This document shows, piece by piece, positions 41,768-48,871 of a stretch of DNA of 64,000 nucleotides. The stretch comes from Pseudomonas solani (GTDB taxonomy: Bacteria; Pseudomonadota; Gammaproteobacteria; Pseudomonadales; Pseudomonadaceae). Below the pieces are notes generated by a model. The model was given only the letters and a program-made list of their open reading frames with translations. It was not told where the DNA came from and searched no databases. Position 1 is the first letter of the stretch. The number at the start of each line of letters is the position of its first letter. The stretch covers positions 5,142,501-5,206,500 of the forward strand of contig NZ_AP023081.1 of the NCBI RefSeq assembly GCF_026072635.1, written 5' to 3'. Made by a program: the position numbers and the translations under genes.

Positions 41768-42922
41768 ATGCCCACCATCACCTGTGTCGAAGACCTTCGT
41801 GCGCTGGCCCGTCAACGCGTTCCGAGAATGTTCTACGACTATGTCGATGCCGGCTCCTGGACCGAGACCACCTACCGGGAGAACCAGGCTGACTTCGCTC
41901 GGATCAAGTTACGCCAGCGTGTCGGCCGCGATATCGAGCATCGCTCGTTGGCGACCCGGATGCTTGGCGTCGACATGGCCATGCCGCTGGCCATCGCGCC
42001 CACCGGCCTGGCCGGCATGCTGCACGCCGACGGCGAGATACTGGCGGCACGAGCAGCAGCGCGTGCGGGTATCCGCTACACCTTGTCGACGGTCAGCATC
42101 TGCTCCCTGGAGGACATTGCCGACGCGGTCGGTGCGCCGTTCTGGTTCCAGCTCTATGTCATGCGGGACCGTGGGTTCGTCGGTAGCCTGATCGACAGGG
42201 CCAAGGCTGCTGGCTGCGACGCGCTGGTGCTGACCCTCGACCTGCCGCTGAGCGGTCAGCGGCACAAGGATCTGAAAAACGGCTTGAGCACGCCGCCTCG
42301 GCTAACCGCCGCCAATCTGCTGGATATCCTCTGCAAGCCCCGCTGGGCTGCGGGTATGTTGCGTACCCGGCGTCATCACTTCGGCAATGTCATGGGCCAT
42401 GTGAAAGGGGTGGATGATCTGCATCGGCTGGCCGACTGGACCCTGGAGCAGTTCGACCCGAGCTTCAGCTGGAGCGATATCGCCTGGATCAAGCAGCGTT
42501 GGGGCGGCAAGTTGGTGCTCAAGGGTATTCTCGACGCGGAGGATGCTCGTATCGCCGCCAGCCTCGGCGCCGACGGCTTGATCGTCAGCAACCACGGTGG
42601 CCGTCAGCTGGATGGAGCACCTTCGAGCATCAGTGCGTTGCCCGCCATAGCCGAGGCGGTGGGTGAGCAGTCGGAGGTCTGGCTGGATGGCGGCATTCGC
42701 AGCGGGCAGGACGTGATCAAGTCCCTGGCCCTCGGCGCTCGCGCCGCATTGATCGGTAGGGCGCATCTCTATGGCCTCGGCGCCTTGGGGGAGGAGGGGG
42801 TCGACAAGGTGCTGGAAATCATCGGCCGAGAAATGGACCTGACGCTGGCGCTATGTGGCTACCAGGATGTCCGTGAACTCGATCATCGCATCCTGGTTCC
42901 GGGAAGCTTCCCATTGCCGTAG
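41768..42922 (+). CDS. FMN-dependent alpha-hydroxy-acid oxidase/dehydrogenase
   Basis: The 384-residue TIM-barrel flavoprotein belongs to the L-lactate dehydrogenase / mandelate dehydrogenase / glycolate oxidase group. FMN and active-site stretches are visible: FYDYVDAGSWTETTYREN, PTGLAGMLHADGEI, LVLTLDLPLSGQRHKDLKNG, and the catalytic His in LIVSNHGGRQLDGAPSS, with the Arg-rich DGGIRSGQDVIKSLALGA. The substrate cannot be told from sequence; LldD-type lactate use is possible but no lactate permease is near. The ATG at 41768 follows a GAGGA site. It probably belongs with the LysR gene before it. Confidence 0.9.
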   Translation: MPTITCVEDLRALARQRVPRMFYDYVDAGSWTETTYRENQADFARIKLRQRVGRDIEHRSLATRMLGVDMAMPLAIAPTGLAGMLHADGEILAARAAARAGIRYTLSTVSICSLEDIADAVGAPFWFQLYVMRDRGFVGSLIDRAKAAGCDALVLTLDLPLSGQRHKDLKNGLSTPPRLTAANLLDILCKPRWAAGMLRTRRHHFGNVMGHVKGVDDLHRLADWTLEQFDPSFSWSDIAWIKQRWGGKLVLKGILDAEDARIAASLGADGLIVSNHGGRQLDGAPSSISALPAIAEAVGEQSEVWLDGGIRSGQDVIKSLALGARAALIGRAHLYGLGALGEEGVDKVLEIIGREMDLTLALCGYQDVRELDHRILVPGSFPLP

Positions 42923-43662
42923 ATGAAATGCCCGGTAAGACATAGCCTCCTGCCATGACTGGCTTCCGGGTCGAGCCGGCGTGGAGAATCCTTGCCTCGG
43001 ATCGTCGCATCGGAGCGCGATGTCGCATGCAGGGATGATCATGAAACACATGCCGGAAAAGCGTGAAGCAACGCTGGATGGGCAGCGCCAGGCTGGCTGA
43101 CACGGCGCACTCCATAAGACGAAATAAGCAACGAGCGCGAGACGCTGGCGCAGATTGCGGCGGCGCCTGGCTTTTCGCCGATCCCGCTGCGGGCGCTATC
43201 GGGCGCGCGGCGGCCTCCTGCCTGGCTGATGTCCGCCGAAGCCGTCGCCTTGTGGACATGCAACCAGCTTGGGTTGTCCGCGCTTTCTCCTTGTGGTCAG
43301 CGGTTGCTGGCGGCCCGCAGTGGGCATTTCCCGCAGATGTCCGAGCCTGGGGGCGTATTGCAGGTTTTGCAGCAACGCATCGAGGCCGCAGATTCTCGCT
43401 AAGGCGAGGCCGGCCACGCGCTTTCGGTTCGCTGGTCGCCCGATTGCAGCCATAACTTTCAGGCGGTGCTGTGATGTGCCACCTTGAGAGTGCGTCTCCC
43501 TGCCTGGTGCTCGATTGTCAGCCCCTATGGACTGTGTTTTCCTGGCGCTTGCTATTTGACGGCGATGAATCAAGCTAGGTCTTGTGAGGCTGTCTTGATA
43601 ATGTATCTGCCTTTCTACAATCCAGCCGCCCAGGCGGTCTGCGATGCACTGCGAGGTGTCGC
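42923..43662. other. Intergenic region before gacA, mostly decayed sequence
   Basis: This 740-bp stretch has no intact gene. Bases 43118-43402 hold a recognisable hydrolase remnant listed separately. The other parts (42923-43117 and 43403-43662) show short frames without ribosome sites. The last 100 bp, with A/T-rich patches near 43590-43615, should hold the gacA promoter. No terminator after the oxidase gene is clear. Confidence 0.55.
43118..43402 (+). pseudogene. C-terminal remnant of an alpha/beta-hydrolase gene
   Basis: An open stretch of 94 codons between two stops, without a start codon or ribosome site, reads as the C-terminus of an alpha/beta-hydrolase. It contains ETLAQIAAAPGFSPIPLRAL, a WLMSAEAVALW segment and the ending GHFPQMSEPGGVLQVLQQRI. 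GHFPQ is where the catalytic histidine of this fold sits. A stop closes the frame just upstream at 43115, and the N-terminal half with the nucleophile elbow is not found in any frame before it. I read it as a truncated, decayed gene. Confidence 0.6.
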
Positions 43663-44307
43663 TTGATTAGGGTACTGGTGGTCGATGACCACGATCTGGT
43701 TCGTACAGGTATAACGCGCATGCTGGCCGATATAGACGGCCTGCAGGTGATCGGGCAGGCCGACAGCGGCGAAGAGGCGCTCAAGAAGGCGCGCGAGCTC
43801 AAGCCGGATGTCGTGCTCATGGACGTGAAGATGCCGGGCATCGGCGGCTTGGAGGCGACCCGCAAGCTGTTGCGCAGCCATCCGGACGTCAAGGTTGTGG
43901 CCGTTACCGTCTGCGAGGAAGACCCGTTCCCCACGCGTTTGCTGCAGGCCGGTGCTGCCGGTTACCTGACGAAGGGCGCTGCATTGGAAGAGATGGTCCA
44001 GGCCATTCGCCAGGTGTTCGGTGGGCAGCGTTATATCAGCCCGCAGATCGCTCAGCAGTTGGCGCTGAAATCCTTTCAGCCGCAAACCAGTGGCTCGCCC
44101 TTCGACCTGCTCTCTGAGCGCGAGATCCAGATCGCCCTGATGATCGCCAACTGCCAGAAGGTGCAGACCATCTCCGACAAGCTGTGCCTGTCGCCAAAGA
44201 CCGTGAACACCTACCGGTACCGGATCTTCGACAAGCTCTCCATTTCCAGTGACGTCGAGCTGGCCCTCCTGGCCGTGCGCCACGGCATGGTGGACGCCGT
44301 CAGCTAA
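43663..44307 (+). CDS. gacA: Response regulator GacA
   Basis: GacA (214 residues) is the partner of the sensor GacS and turns on the small RNAs RsmY/RsmZ, which titrate CsrA/RsmA proteins and so control secondary metabolism, biofilm and virulence. The receiver domain has acidic residues VVDDHD and the phosphoacceptor Asp54 in LMDVKMPG. The LuxR-type HTH is at the end: LSEREIQIALMIANCQKVQT, then LCLSPKTVNTYRYRIFDKL. It starts with TTG at 43663, preceded by GAGGTG. uvrC starts 1 bp after its stop, the conserved gacA-uvrC arrangement. Confidence 0.97.
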   Translation: MIRVLVVDDHDLVRTGITRMLADIDGLQVIGQADSGEEALKKARELKPDVVLMDVKMPGIGGLEATRKLLRSHPDVKVVAVTVCEEDPFPTRLLQAGAAGYLTKGAALEEMVQAIRQVFGGQRYISPQIAQQLALKSFQPQTSGSPFDLLSEREIQIALMIANCQKVQTISDKLCLSPKTVNTYRYRIFDKLSISSDVELALLAVRHGMVDAVS

Positions 44308-44308
44308 G

Positions 44309-46132
44309 ATGCCCGACATTTTTGACGCAACTGATTTCCTTGCCGCCTGCAGCGGGCGCCCGGGTGTTTACCGGATGTTCGAAGAGGGCGGCAAGCTCCT
44401 CTATGTGGGCAAGGCCAAGAACCTCAAGAAGCGCCTCGCCAGCTACTTCCGCAAGACCGGGCTGGCACCTAAGACCGCCGCTCTGGTGGCGAAGATCGCG
44501 CAGATTGAAACCACCATCACCGCCAACGAGACCGAGGCGCTGCTGCTCGAGCAGACCCTGATCAAGGAGTGGCGCCCGCCGTACAACATCCTGTTGCGCG
44601 ACGACAAATCCTATCCCTACGTGCACCTGTCCGATGGCCCGTATCCGCGCCTGAGCATCCACCGTGGTGCGAAGAAGCGGAAGGGGCGATATTTCGGGCC
44701 CTATCCAAGCGCCGGGGCCATTCGCGAGAGTCTCGCCTTGCTGCAGAAGGCCTTTCTCGTGCGCCAGTGTGAGGACAGCTACTTCCGCAATCGCACCAGG
44801 CCCTGCCTGCAATACCAGATCAAGCGTTGCAAGGGGCCGTGCGTGGATTTGGTCGAGCCGGCCGAGTACGCCGAGGACGTGCGGCATTCGGTGATGTTCC
44901 TCGAGGGGCGTAGCAATGCGCTGGCCGAGGAGCTGTCCAGCAGCATGGAGCAGGCCTCGATGCGGCTGGAGTTCGAGCGAGCCGCCGAGCTGCGCGATCA
45001 GGTCGCCATTCTGCGTCGCGTCCAGGATCAGCAGAGCATCGAGGGCGGTACCGGGGATGTGGATGTGGTCGCTGCCATCGTCAACCCGGGCGGTGCCTGT
45101 GTGCACATGATCAGCGTGCGCGGCGGGCGAGTGCTTGGCAGCAAGAACTTCTTCCCCCAGGTCGCTATTGAGGAGGAGGTGGGTGATGTACTGGTGGCCT
45201 TCATCGCCCAGTACTACCTGAGCAACATGGAGCGCGACCTGCCCCAGGAGCTCATCGTCAATACCGTGCATGAGGACTTCCCCACGCTGATCCAGGCCAT
45301 CGCCGAACTGCGTGGGCGGGAGCTGAGCATCAGCCATCGGGTACGGACCAACCGCGCCCGCTGGCAGCAACTGGCCGTCACCAACGCCGAGCAGGCCCTG
45401 GCTGCGCGCCTCGCCAATCGTCAGCACATGGCTGACAAGTTCGAAGCACTGGCCGAGGTGCTGGACCTGGACGAACCGCCGCAACGGCTGGAGTGCTATG
45501 ACATCAGCCACTCCAGTGGTGAGGCGACCGTTGCCTCTTGCGTGGTCTTTGGGCCGGAAGGCGCGCTGAAGTCGGACTACCGCCGTTACAACATCGAAGG
45601 CGTCACCGCTGGCGACGACTATGCCGCCATGCACCAGGCGCTGACCCGCCGTTTCAGCAAGCTCAAGGAAGGTGAGGGCAAGCTCCCCGACATCCTGCTG
45701 GTGGACGGCGGCAAGGGCCAGATGGCGATGGCGCAGGAAGTGCTCCAGGAGCTGGCTGTGCCCGAGCTCATCCTTCTGGGTGTCGCCAAGGGTGTGACCC
45801 GCAAGCCTGGCTTCGAGACCCTTTACCTGAACGATGCGGCCCATGAGTTCACCTTGCCGGCGGACTCGCCCGCGTTGCACCTGATCCAGCAGATCCGCGA
45901 TGAAGCCCACCGTTTTGCTATCACGGGCCATCGCGCGCGTCGTGGCAAGGCTCGGCGGACTTCCAGCCTGGAAGAGGTGGCGGGCGTGGGGCCAAAGCGT
46001 CGGCGCGAGCTGCTCAAGCACTTCGGTGGGCTGCAGGAACTGTCCCGCGCCAGCATCGAGGAAATCGCCAAGGCGCCTGGTATCAGCAAAAAGCTCGCAG
46101 AGTCGATTTATGCAGCCCTGCACAGCGAGTAG
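44309..46132 (+). CDS. uvrC: Excinuclease ABC subunit C
   Basis: UvrC (607 residues) makes both incisions in nucleotide excision repair. The N-terminal GIY-YIG nuclease (GVYRMFEEGGKLLYVGKAKN) cuts 3' of the lesion. A UVR domain lies in the middle (EFERAAELRDQVAILRRVQD) and binds UvrB. The RNase-H-like nuclease with ECYDISHSSGEATVAS and LLVDGGKGQM cuts 5'. Two helix-hairpin-helix motifs end the protein. The ATG at 44309 lies 1 bp past the gacA stop; the frame is open into gacA, but that part is not UvrC. Confidence 0.97.
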   Translation: MPDIFDATDFLAACSGRPGVYRMFEEGGKLLYVGKAKNLKKRLASYFRKTGLAPKTAALVAKIAQIETTITANETEALLLEQTLIKEWRPPYNILLRDDKSYPYVHLSDGPYPRLSIHRGAKKRKGRYFGPYPSAGAIRESLALLQKAFLVRQCEDSYFRNRTRPCLQYQIKRCKGPCVDLVEPAEYAEDVRHSVMFLEGRSNALAEELSSSMEQASMRLEFERAAELRDQVAILRRVQDQQSIEGGTGDVDVVAAIVNPGGACVHMISVRGGRVLGSKNFFPQVAIEEEVGDVLVAFIAQYYLSNMERDLPQELIVNTVHEDFPTLIQAIAELRGRELSISHRVRTNRARWQQLAVTNAEQALAARLANRQHMADKFEALAEVLDLDEPPQRLECYDISHSSGEATVASCVVFGPEGALKSDYRRYNIEGVTAGDDYAAMHQALTRRFSKLKEGEGKLPDILLVDGGKGQMAMAQEVLQELAVPELILLGVAKGVTRKPGFETLYLNDAAHEFTLPADSPALHLIQQIRDEAHRFAITGHRARRGKARRTSSLEEVAGVGPKRRRELLKHFGGLQELSRASIEEIAKAPGISKKLAESIYAALHSE

Positions 46133-46164
46133 AATGCCCGCTCATTTCCGGTTCAGCTGTCACG

Positions 46165-46725
46165 ATGAATATTCCTAATCTCCTCACCGTTCTGCGCGTT
46201 CTGCTGATTCCCGTCTTCATCCTGCTCTTCTATATGCCGTTTTCCTGGAGCTACCTGGCAGCCAGTGCGGTGTTCGCTGTTGCAGCGGTGACCGACTGGT
46301 TCGATGGCTACCTGGCCCGGCGCTGGGAGCAGAGCACCCCCTTCGGCGCCTTCCTCGACCCCGTAGCCGACAAGCTGATGGTCGCCGTGGCGCTGGTACT
46401 GCTGGTGGAGGAGCATCACAACCTGTGGCTGAGCCTGCCGGCCGCCATCATCATCGGCCGCGAGATCGTCGTCTCCGCGCTGCGCGAATGGATGGCCGAG
46501 ATCGGCGCCCGCGCCCATGTGGCGGTATCCAATCTCGGTAAATGGAAGACTGCCGCGCAGATGCTGGCACTGGTGATCCTGCTGGCCAACCCGCCGCATT
46601 TCACCTTCTGGGTGCTGGTGGGCTATGTGCTGCTGATCATCGCTGCCGGCCTGACCTTGTGGTCGATGCTGCACTACCTGCTGGCCGCCTGGCCGCATCT
46701 CAGTACCGAGCCGAAAAAGAAATAA
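46165..46725 (+). CDS. pgsA: CDP-diacylglycerol-glycerol-3-phosphate 3-phosphatidyltransferase
   Basis: PgsA (186 residues) makes phosphatidylglycerol phosphate in the inner membrane. The CDP-alcohol phosphotransferase motif D-x2-DG-x2-AR-x8-G-x3-D-x3-D is complete: DWFDGYLARRW, then FGAFLDPVADK. Four to six membrane helices surround it. It follows uvrC by 32 bp and is followed by the tRNA operon, whose promoter lies just after the stop. Confidence 0.96.
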   Translation: MNIPNLLTVLRVLLIPVFILLFYMPFSWSYLAASAVFAVAAVTDWFDGYLARRWEQSTPFGAFLDPVADKLMVAVALVLLVEEHHNLWLSLPAAIIIGREIVVSALREWMAEIGARAHVAVSNLGKWKTAAQMLALVILLANPPHFTFWVLVGYVLLIIAAGLTLWSMLHYLLAAWPHLSTEPKKK

Positions 46726-46744
46726 ACTTTTTTGAATCAAGGGG

Positions 46745-46772
46745 TTGACGGGCGCTTATGAATCTATAGAAT
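46745..46772 (+). promoter_or_regulatory. Promoter of the tRNA-Gly/Cys/Leu operon
   Basis: TTGACG (-35, 46745-46750) and TAGAAT (-10, 46767-46772) are 16 bp apart, followed by GGCGCCCG, a GC-rich discriminator typical of stringently controlled stable-RNA promoters. The tRNA-Gly gene starts about 21 bp later. Confidence 0.75.
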
Positions 46773-46793
46773 GGCGCCCGTCACCAAGACAAA

Positions 46794-46869
<76 letters not shown>

Positions 46870-46912
46870 GATTGTCACGATAGACGCCGCCCCAAGCGGC
46901 GTCTTCGTTTGA

Positions 46913-46986
46913 GGCCGGATGGCAGAGTGGTCATGCAGCGGATTGCAAATCCGTGTACGCCGGTTCGATTCCGACTCTGGCCTCCA
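46913..46986 (+). tRNA. tRNA-Cys (anticodon GCA)
   Basis: A 74-base tRNA with encoded CCA. The acceptor GGCCGGA pairs with TCTGGCC (one G-T pair), the anticodon GCA is at 46945-46947, and the T-loop is GTTCGATTC. It is 43 bp after tRNA-Gly and is followed by a strong terminator. Confidence 0.97.
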
Positions 46987-46990
46987 ATAC

Positions 46991-47029
46991 AAAGCCCCGC
47001 AGGCTCACGCCTGTGGGGCTTTTTCTTTT
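46991..47029 (+). terminator. Rho-independent terminator after tRNA-Cys
   Basis: AAAGCCCCGCAGGC pairs with GCCTGTGGGGCTTT around loop TCAC (one G-T pair), followed by TTCTTTT. tRNA-Leu, 180 bp further, therefore probably has its own promoter; a TATATAG sequence at about 47154-47160 could be its -10. Confidence 0.88.
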
Positions 47030-47209
47030 ATGCGTTGTTCTTTGTTTGAGCGCGCAGGGTGGGTGACTTTGGGTGAGCCCGAGATCGCCGATCTGCATGC
47101 TTTAAGGTTTTCGGCGGGGTATTTTCGTCGGCTTGCGTGGGGAGGAGTGGCTGTATATAGTCCTGCCCTCGCGAAAGGGAGGGCACTCTTCCCATCGCTC
47201 AGCGCTACC

Positions 47210-47296
47210 GCCCGAATGGCGAAATCGGTAGACGCAAGGGACTTAAAATCCCTCGCTGGTAACAGCGTGCCGGTTCGACCCCGGCTTCGGGCACCA
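47210..47296 (+). tRNA. tRNA-Leu (anticodon TAA)
   Basis: An 87-base class II tRNA with encoded CCA. The acceptor GCCCGAA pairs with TTCGGGC, the anticodon TAA is at 47244-47246, a long variable arm (CTCGCTGGTAACAGCG) follows, and the T-loop is GTTCGACCC. The discriminator A and long arm fit leucine. Confidence 0.97.
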
Positions 47297-47303
47297 TACG
47301 AAT

Positions 47304-47338
47304 CAAGGGCTTGCGTGCATCATGTGCGCAGGCCCTTG
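47304..47338 (+). terminator. Hairpin after tRNA-Leu, possible terminator
   Basis: CAAGGGC and GCCCTTG form the outer stem with further inner pairs TGCG/CGCA. The following TCGTTTCTTG is only moderately T-rich, so this is a weaker candidate than the one after tRNA-Cys. Confidence 0.55.
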
Positions 47339-47440
47339 TCGTTTCTTGTTCCGCAATTCCAGGGTTGTTGCGCAGTTCAGCGCGTCGAGACGACGACGCG
47401 GTAGCCGGGCACTCAGCCCTATCTGGGTATTCCGCAAGTG

Positions 47441-47472
47441 AAAAGCCCTGCGCCTGGATGAGGCCGCAGGGC
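47441..47472 (-). terminator. Rho-independent terminator of the 103-aa gene
   Basis: On the minus strand GCCCTGCG pairs with CGCAGGGC around a partly paired 12-base loop, followed by TTTTC. It begins 9 bp after the stop of the gene at 47481. Confidence 0.75.
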
Positions 47473-47480
47473 ATTCAATG

Positions 47481-47792
47481 CTATGCGGCGCCGCGTGCTG
47501 CCTTGGCTGGTCTGTAAAGGTCTTCGAAGACGTGCCCGGGCATCCAGGTTTCGTATTGTGCGGGGGTGTCGATGTTCCGCACTACGAGGTAGCCGGCGAA
47601 GATGCGGTCAGCGCTGGGCGGATGCTTCATGTTGTTGGATTTTGCGAGTTTCTGGTGGCGGTGGCCGTATTCGCGATTCGACAGCTCGCAAGCCCGGACT
47701 ATCAAGTGGCCAGCCACTGGCGCGCCCTTGAACGCTTCGAAAATCGGCATATCACTAACCTGGATGTACGCCCGATTGAGGTCGTATGACAT
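47481..47792 (-). CDS. Unknown 103-residue protein
   Basis: I do not recognise this protein. It starts MSYDLNRAYIQVSDMPIFEA, has a YGHRHQK stretch in the middle and ends with FEDLYRPAKAARGAA. No signal peptide or membrane helix is seen. The ATG at 47792 has GGAGGG eight bases before it, and a terminator follows the stop, so it looks like a real, separately expressed gene. A further ATG at 47807 and a longer open frame are less likely. It lies just beyond the tRNA-Leu gene and downstream of a CsrA paralogue on the same strand (gap 178 bp), in a small accessory patch. Confidence 0.65.
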   Translation of the reverse strand: MSYDLNRAYIQVSDMPIFEAFKGAPVAGHLIVRACELSNREYGHRHQKLAKSNNMKHPPSADRIFAGYLVVRNIDTPAQYETWMPGHVFEDLYRPAKAARGAA

Positions 47793-47970
47793 GGCGATGC
47801 CCTCCATGGAGTAAATGTTCAGGGAGCGTAGAAGTGACCTGGCCTCAACGCAAAGAACCTTCGATCGGTTCGACGAGATACCCCTGACTGCGTTCATAGG
47901 TTGGCTGGACCGCATTGCTGCAGCCGGGAAAGGGCGCACGCGCCCTCGTTCTACGGGTGAAAGGACCGGC

Positions 47971-48159
47971 TCAAGCCGTCAGCTTGGGGTGCGGCACGCC
48001 AGCCTGGATGCGTTCGTAGACTTCCTTGCGATGCACGGCAACGTTCTTCGGCGCGACGATGCCGAACTTCACCTGATGCCCGTGGATGCTGATCACTTCC
48101 ACCGTGATGCCGCCTTCTATGACGAAGCGTTCGCCGACCGAATTGATGAACAGCTGCAT
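47971..48159 (-). CDS. Divergent CsrA/RsmA-family translational regulator
   Basis: The 62-residue protein aligns along the whole CsrA/RsmA family: VGERF, then GITVEVISIHGHQVKFG, then APKNVAVHRKEVYERIQAG. Arg44 in VHR, essential for RNA binding in CsrA, is kept. The usual first strand MLILTRR is replaced by MQLFINS, so both Arg6 and Arg7 are lost and Leu4 is Phe. GGGAGA stands before the ATG at 48159. It is a paralogue, not the housekeeping rsmA, and may bind a restricted RNA set or modulate other Rsm proteins by dimer exchange. gacA is 3.7 kb away. No neighbour explains its job. Confidence 0.85.
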   Translation of the reverse strand: MQLFINSVGERFVIEGGITVEVISIHGHQVKFGIVAPKNVAVHRKEVYERIQAGVPHPKLTA

Positions 48160-48499
48160 GACGGATCTCCCATAGGGTTGTCGTGGGGCACTCCGGCAGC
48201 GCTTCCGGAAATCGGCATGACGTCCCGACTGACATGGATTGCAGCTACCTGATCTCCTGACCTATCGCCTTGTTTCGAAGTTCCATCCTTCTGGATGCGT
48301 GGTTGTGTGCCTGCCTCTTCCGTACGAAGGATAGGGGCGGTTCCGCTTGTCCGATTTACCCGCCGGGTTTGAACCCCTGCGCGGGCGGGCTGCTCAAATT
48401 TGAAATTTTTCTTGCAGTACCGGGCTCCGCGCATGTGTCGCCATGCTTTTCAGCTAGCCTGAGTGCTGCCTGAAGGAGTCAGGTTCAAGAGGTGAATGA
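48160..48499. other. Divergent intergenic region upstream of the CsrA paralogue
   Basis: This 340-bp region lies between the csrA-like gene (minus) and a small plus-strand gene. On the minus strand its first 100 bases carry four GGA triplets (complements of 48168-48170, 48192-48194, 48204-48206 and 48255-48257), the first overlapping the ribosome site, as in CsrA-controlled leaders. An A/T-rich patch at 48397-48415 may be a promoter. No gene or RNA was recognised. Confidence 0.5.
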
Positions 48500-48784
48500 A
48501 TGGAATCCAAGGAACAGCAGTTGGTTCGCCTGCTCAGTCTCACTACCCGCAGTCTCACCCACCTCACCGCCGCGATGACCGAAATGTCGTTCGAGATGAT
48601 GCGCAGCGACGACCAGGCCATCAAACAGGCCGGGCAGCGCATGATCGACCACCTGGCGGCCATCGGCGCCGGCCTCGATCAGCACTGGGAAACCCTCGGC
48701 ACCTACGCCGGCGAGCCTGTGGTCCATGAGTCCACCGAAACCCTGGTCGAGGTCGAGCTCAACCTTCCCGCCGACGGACGCTGA
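48500..48784 (+). CDS. Small unknown helical protein (94 residues)
   Basis: The 94-residue protein is predicted to be mostly helical: LVRLLSLTTRSLTHLTAAMT, then MSFEMMRSDDQAIKQAGQRM, then IDHLAAIGAGLDQHWETLGT, with an acidic tail. No signal peptide or known motif is seen, and I do not recognise the family. AAGAGGTG stands before the ATG at 48500. It lies 87 bp before ugd on the same strand and may be transcribed with it or alone. Confidence 0.6.
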   Translation: MESKEQQLVRLLSLTTRSLTHLTAAMTEMSFEMMRSDDQAIKQAGQRMIDHLAAIGAGLDQHWETLGTYAGEPVVHESTETLVEVELNLPADGR

Positions 48785-48871
48785 GCGCCATCACGGCGCG
48801 GTCATCCCGCTGTCACCGTTCTGCCACCGGAGTCCGCTGCAATCCCTGTATCCATACAGGGAGGATGAGCC

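Noticed and set aside
38441..43662. Integrated island between tRNA-Ser and gacA
   Set aside because: No integrase, no repeat of the tRNA-Ser 3' end, and ordinary metabolic genes. The block is variable in character but not shown to be mobile.
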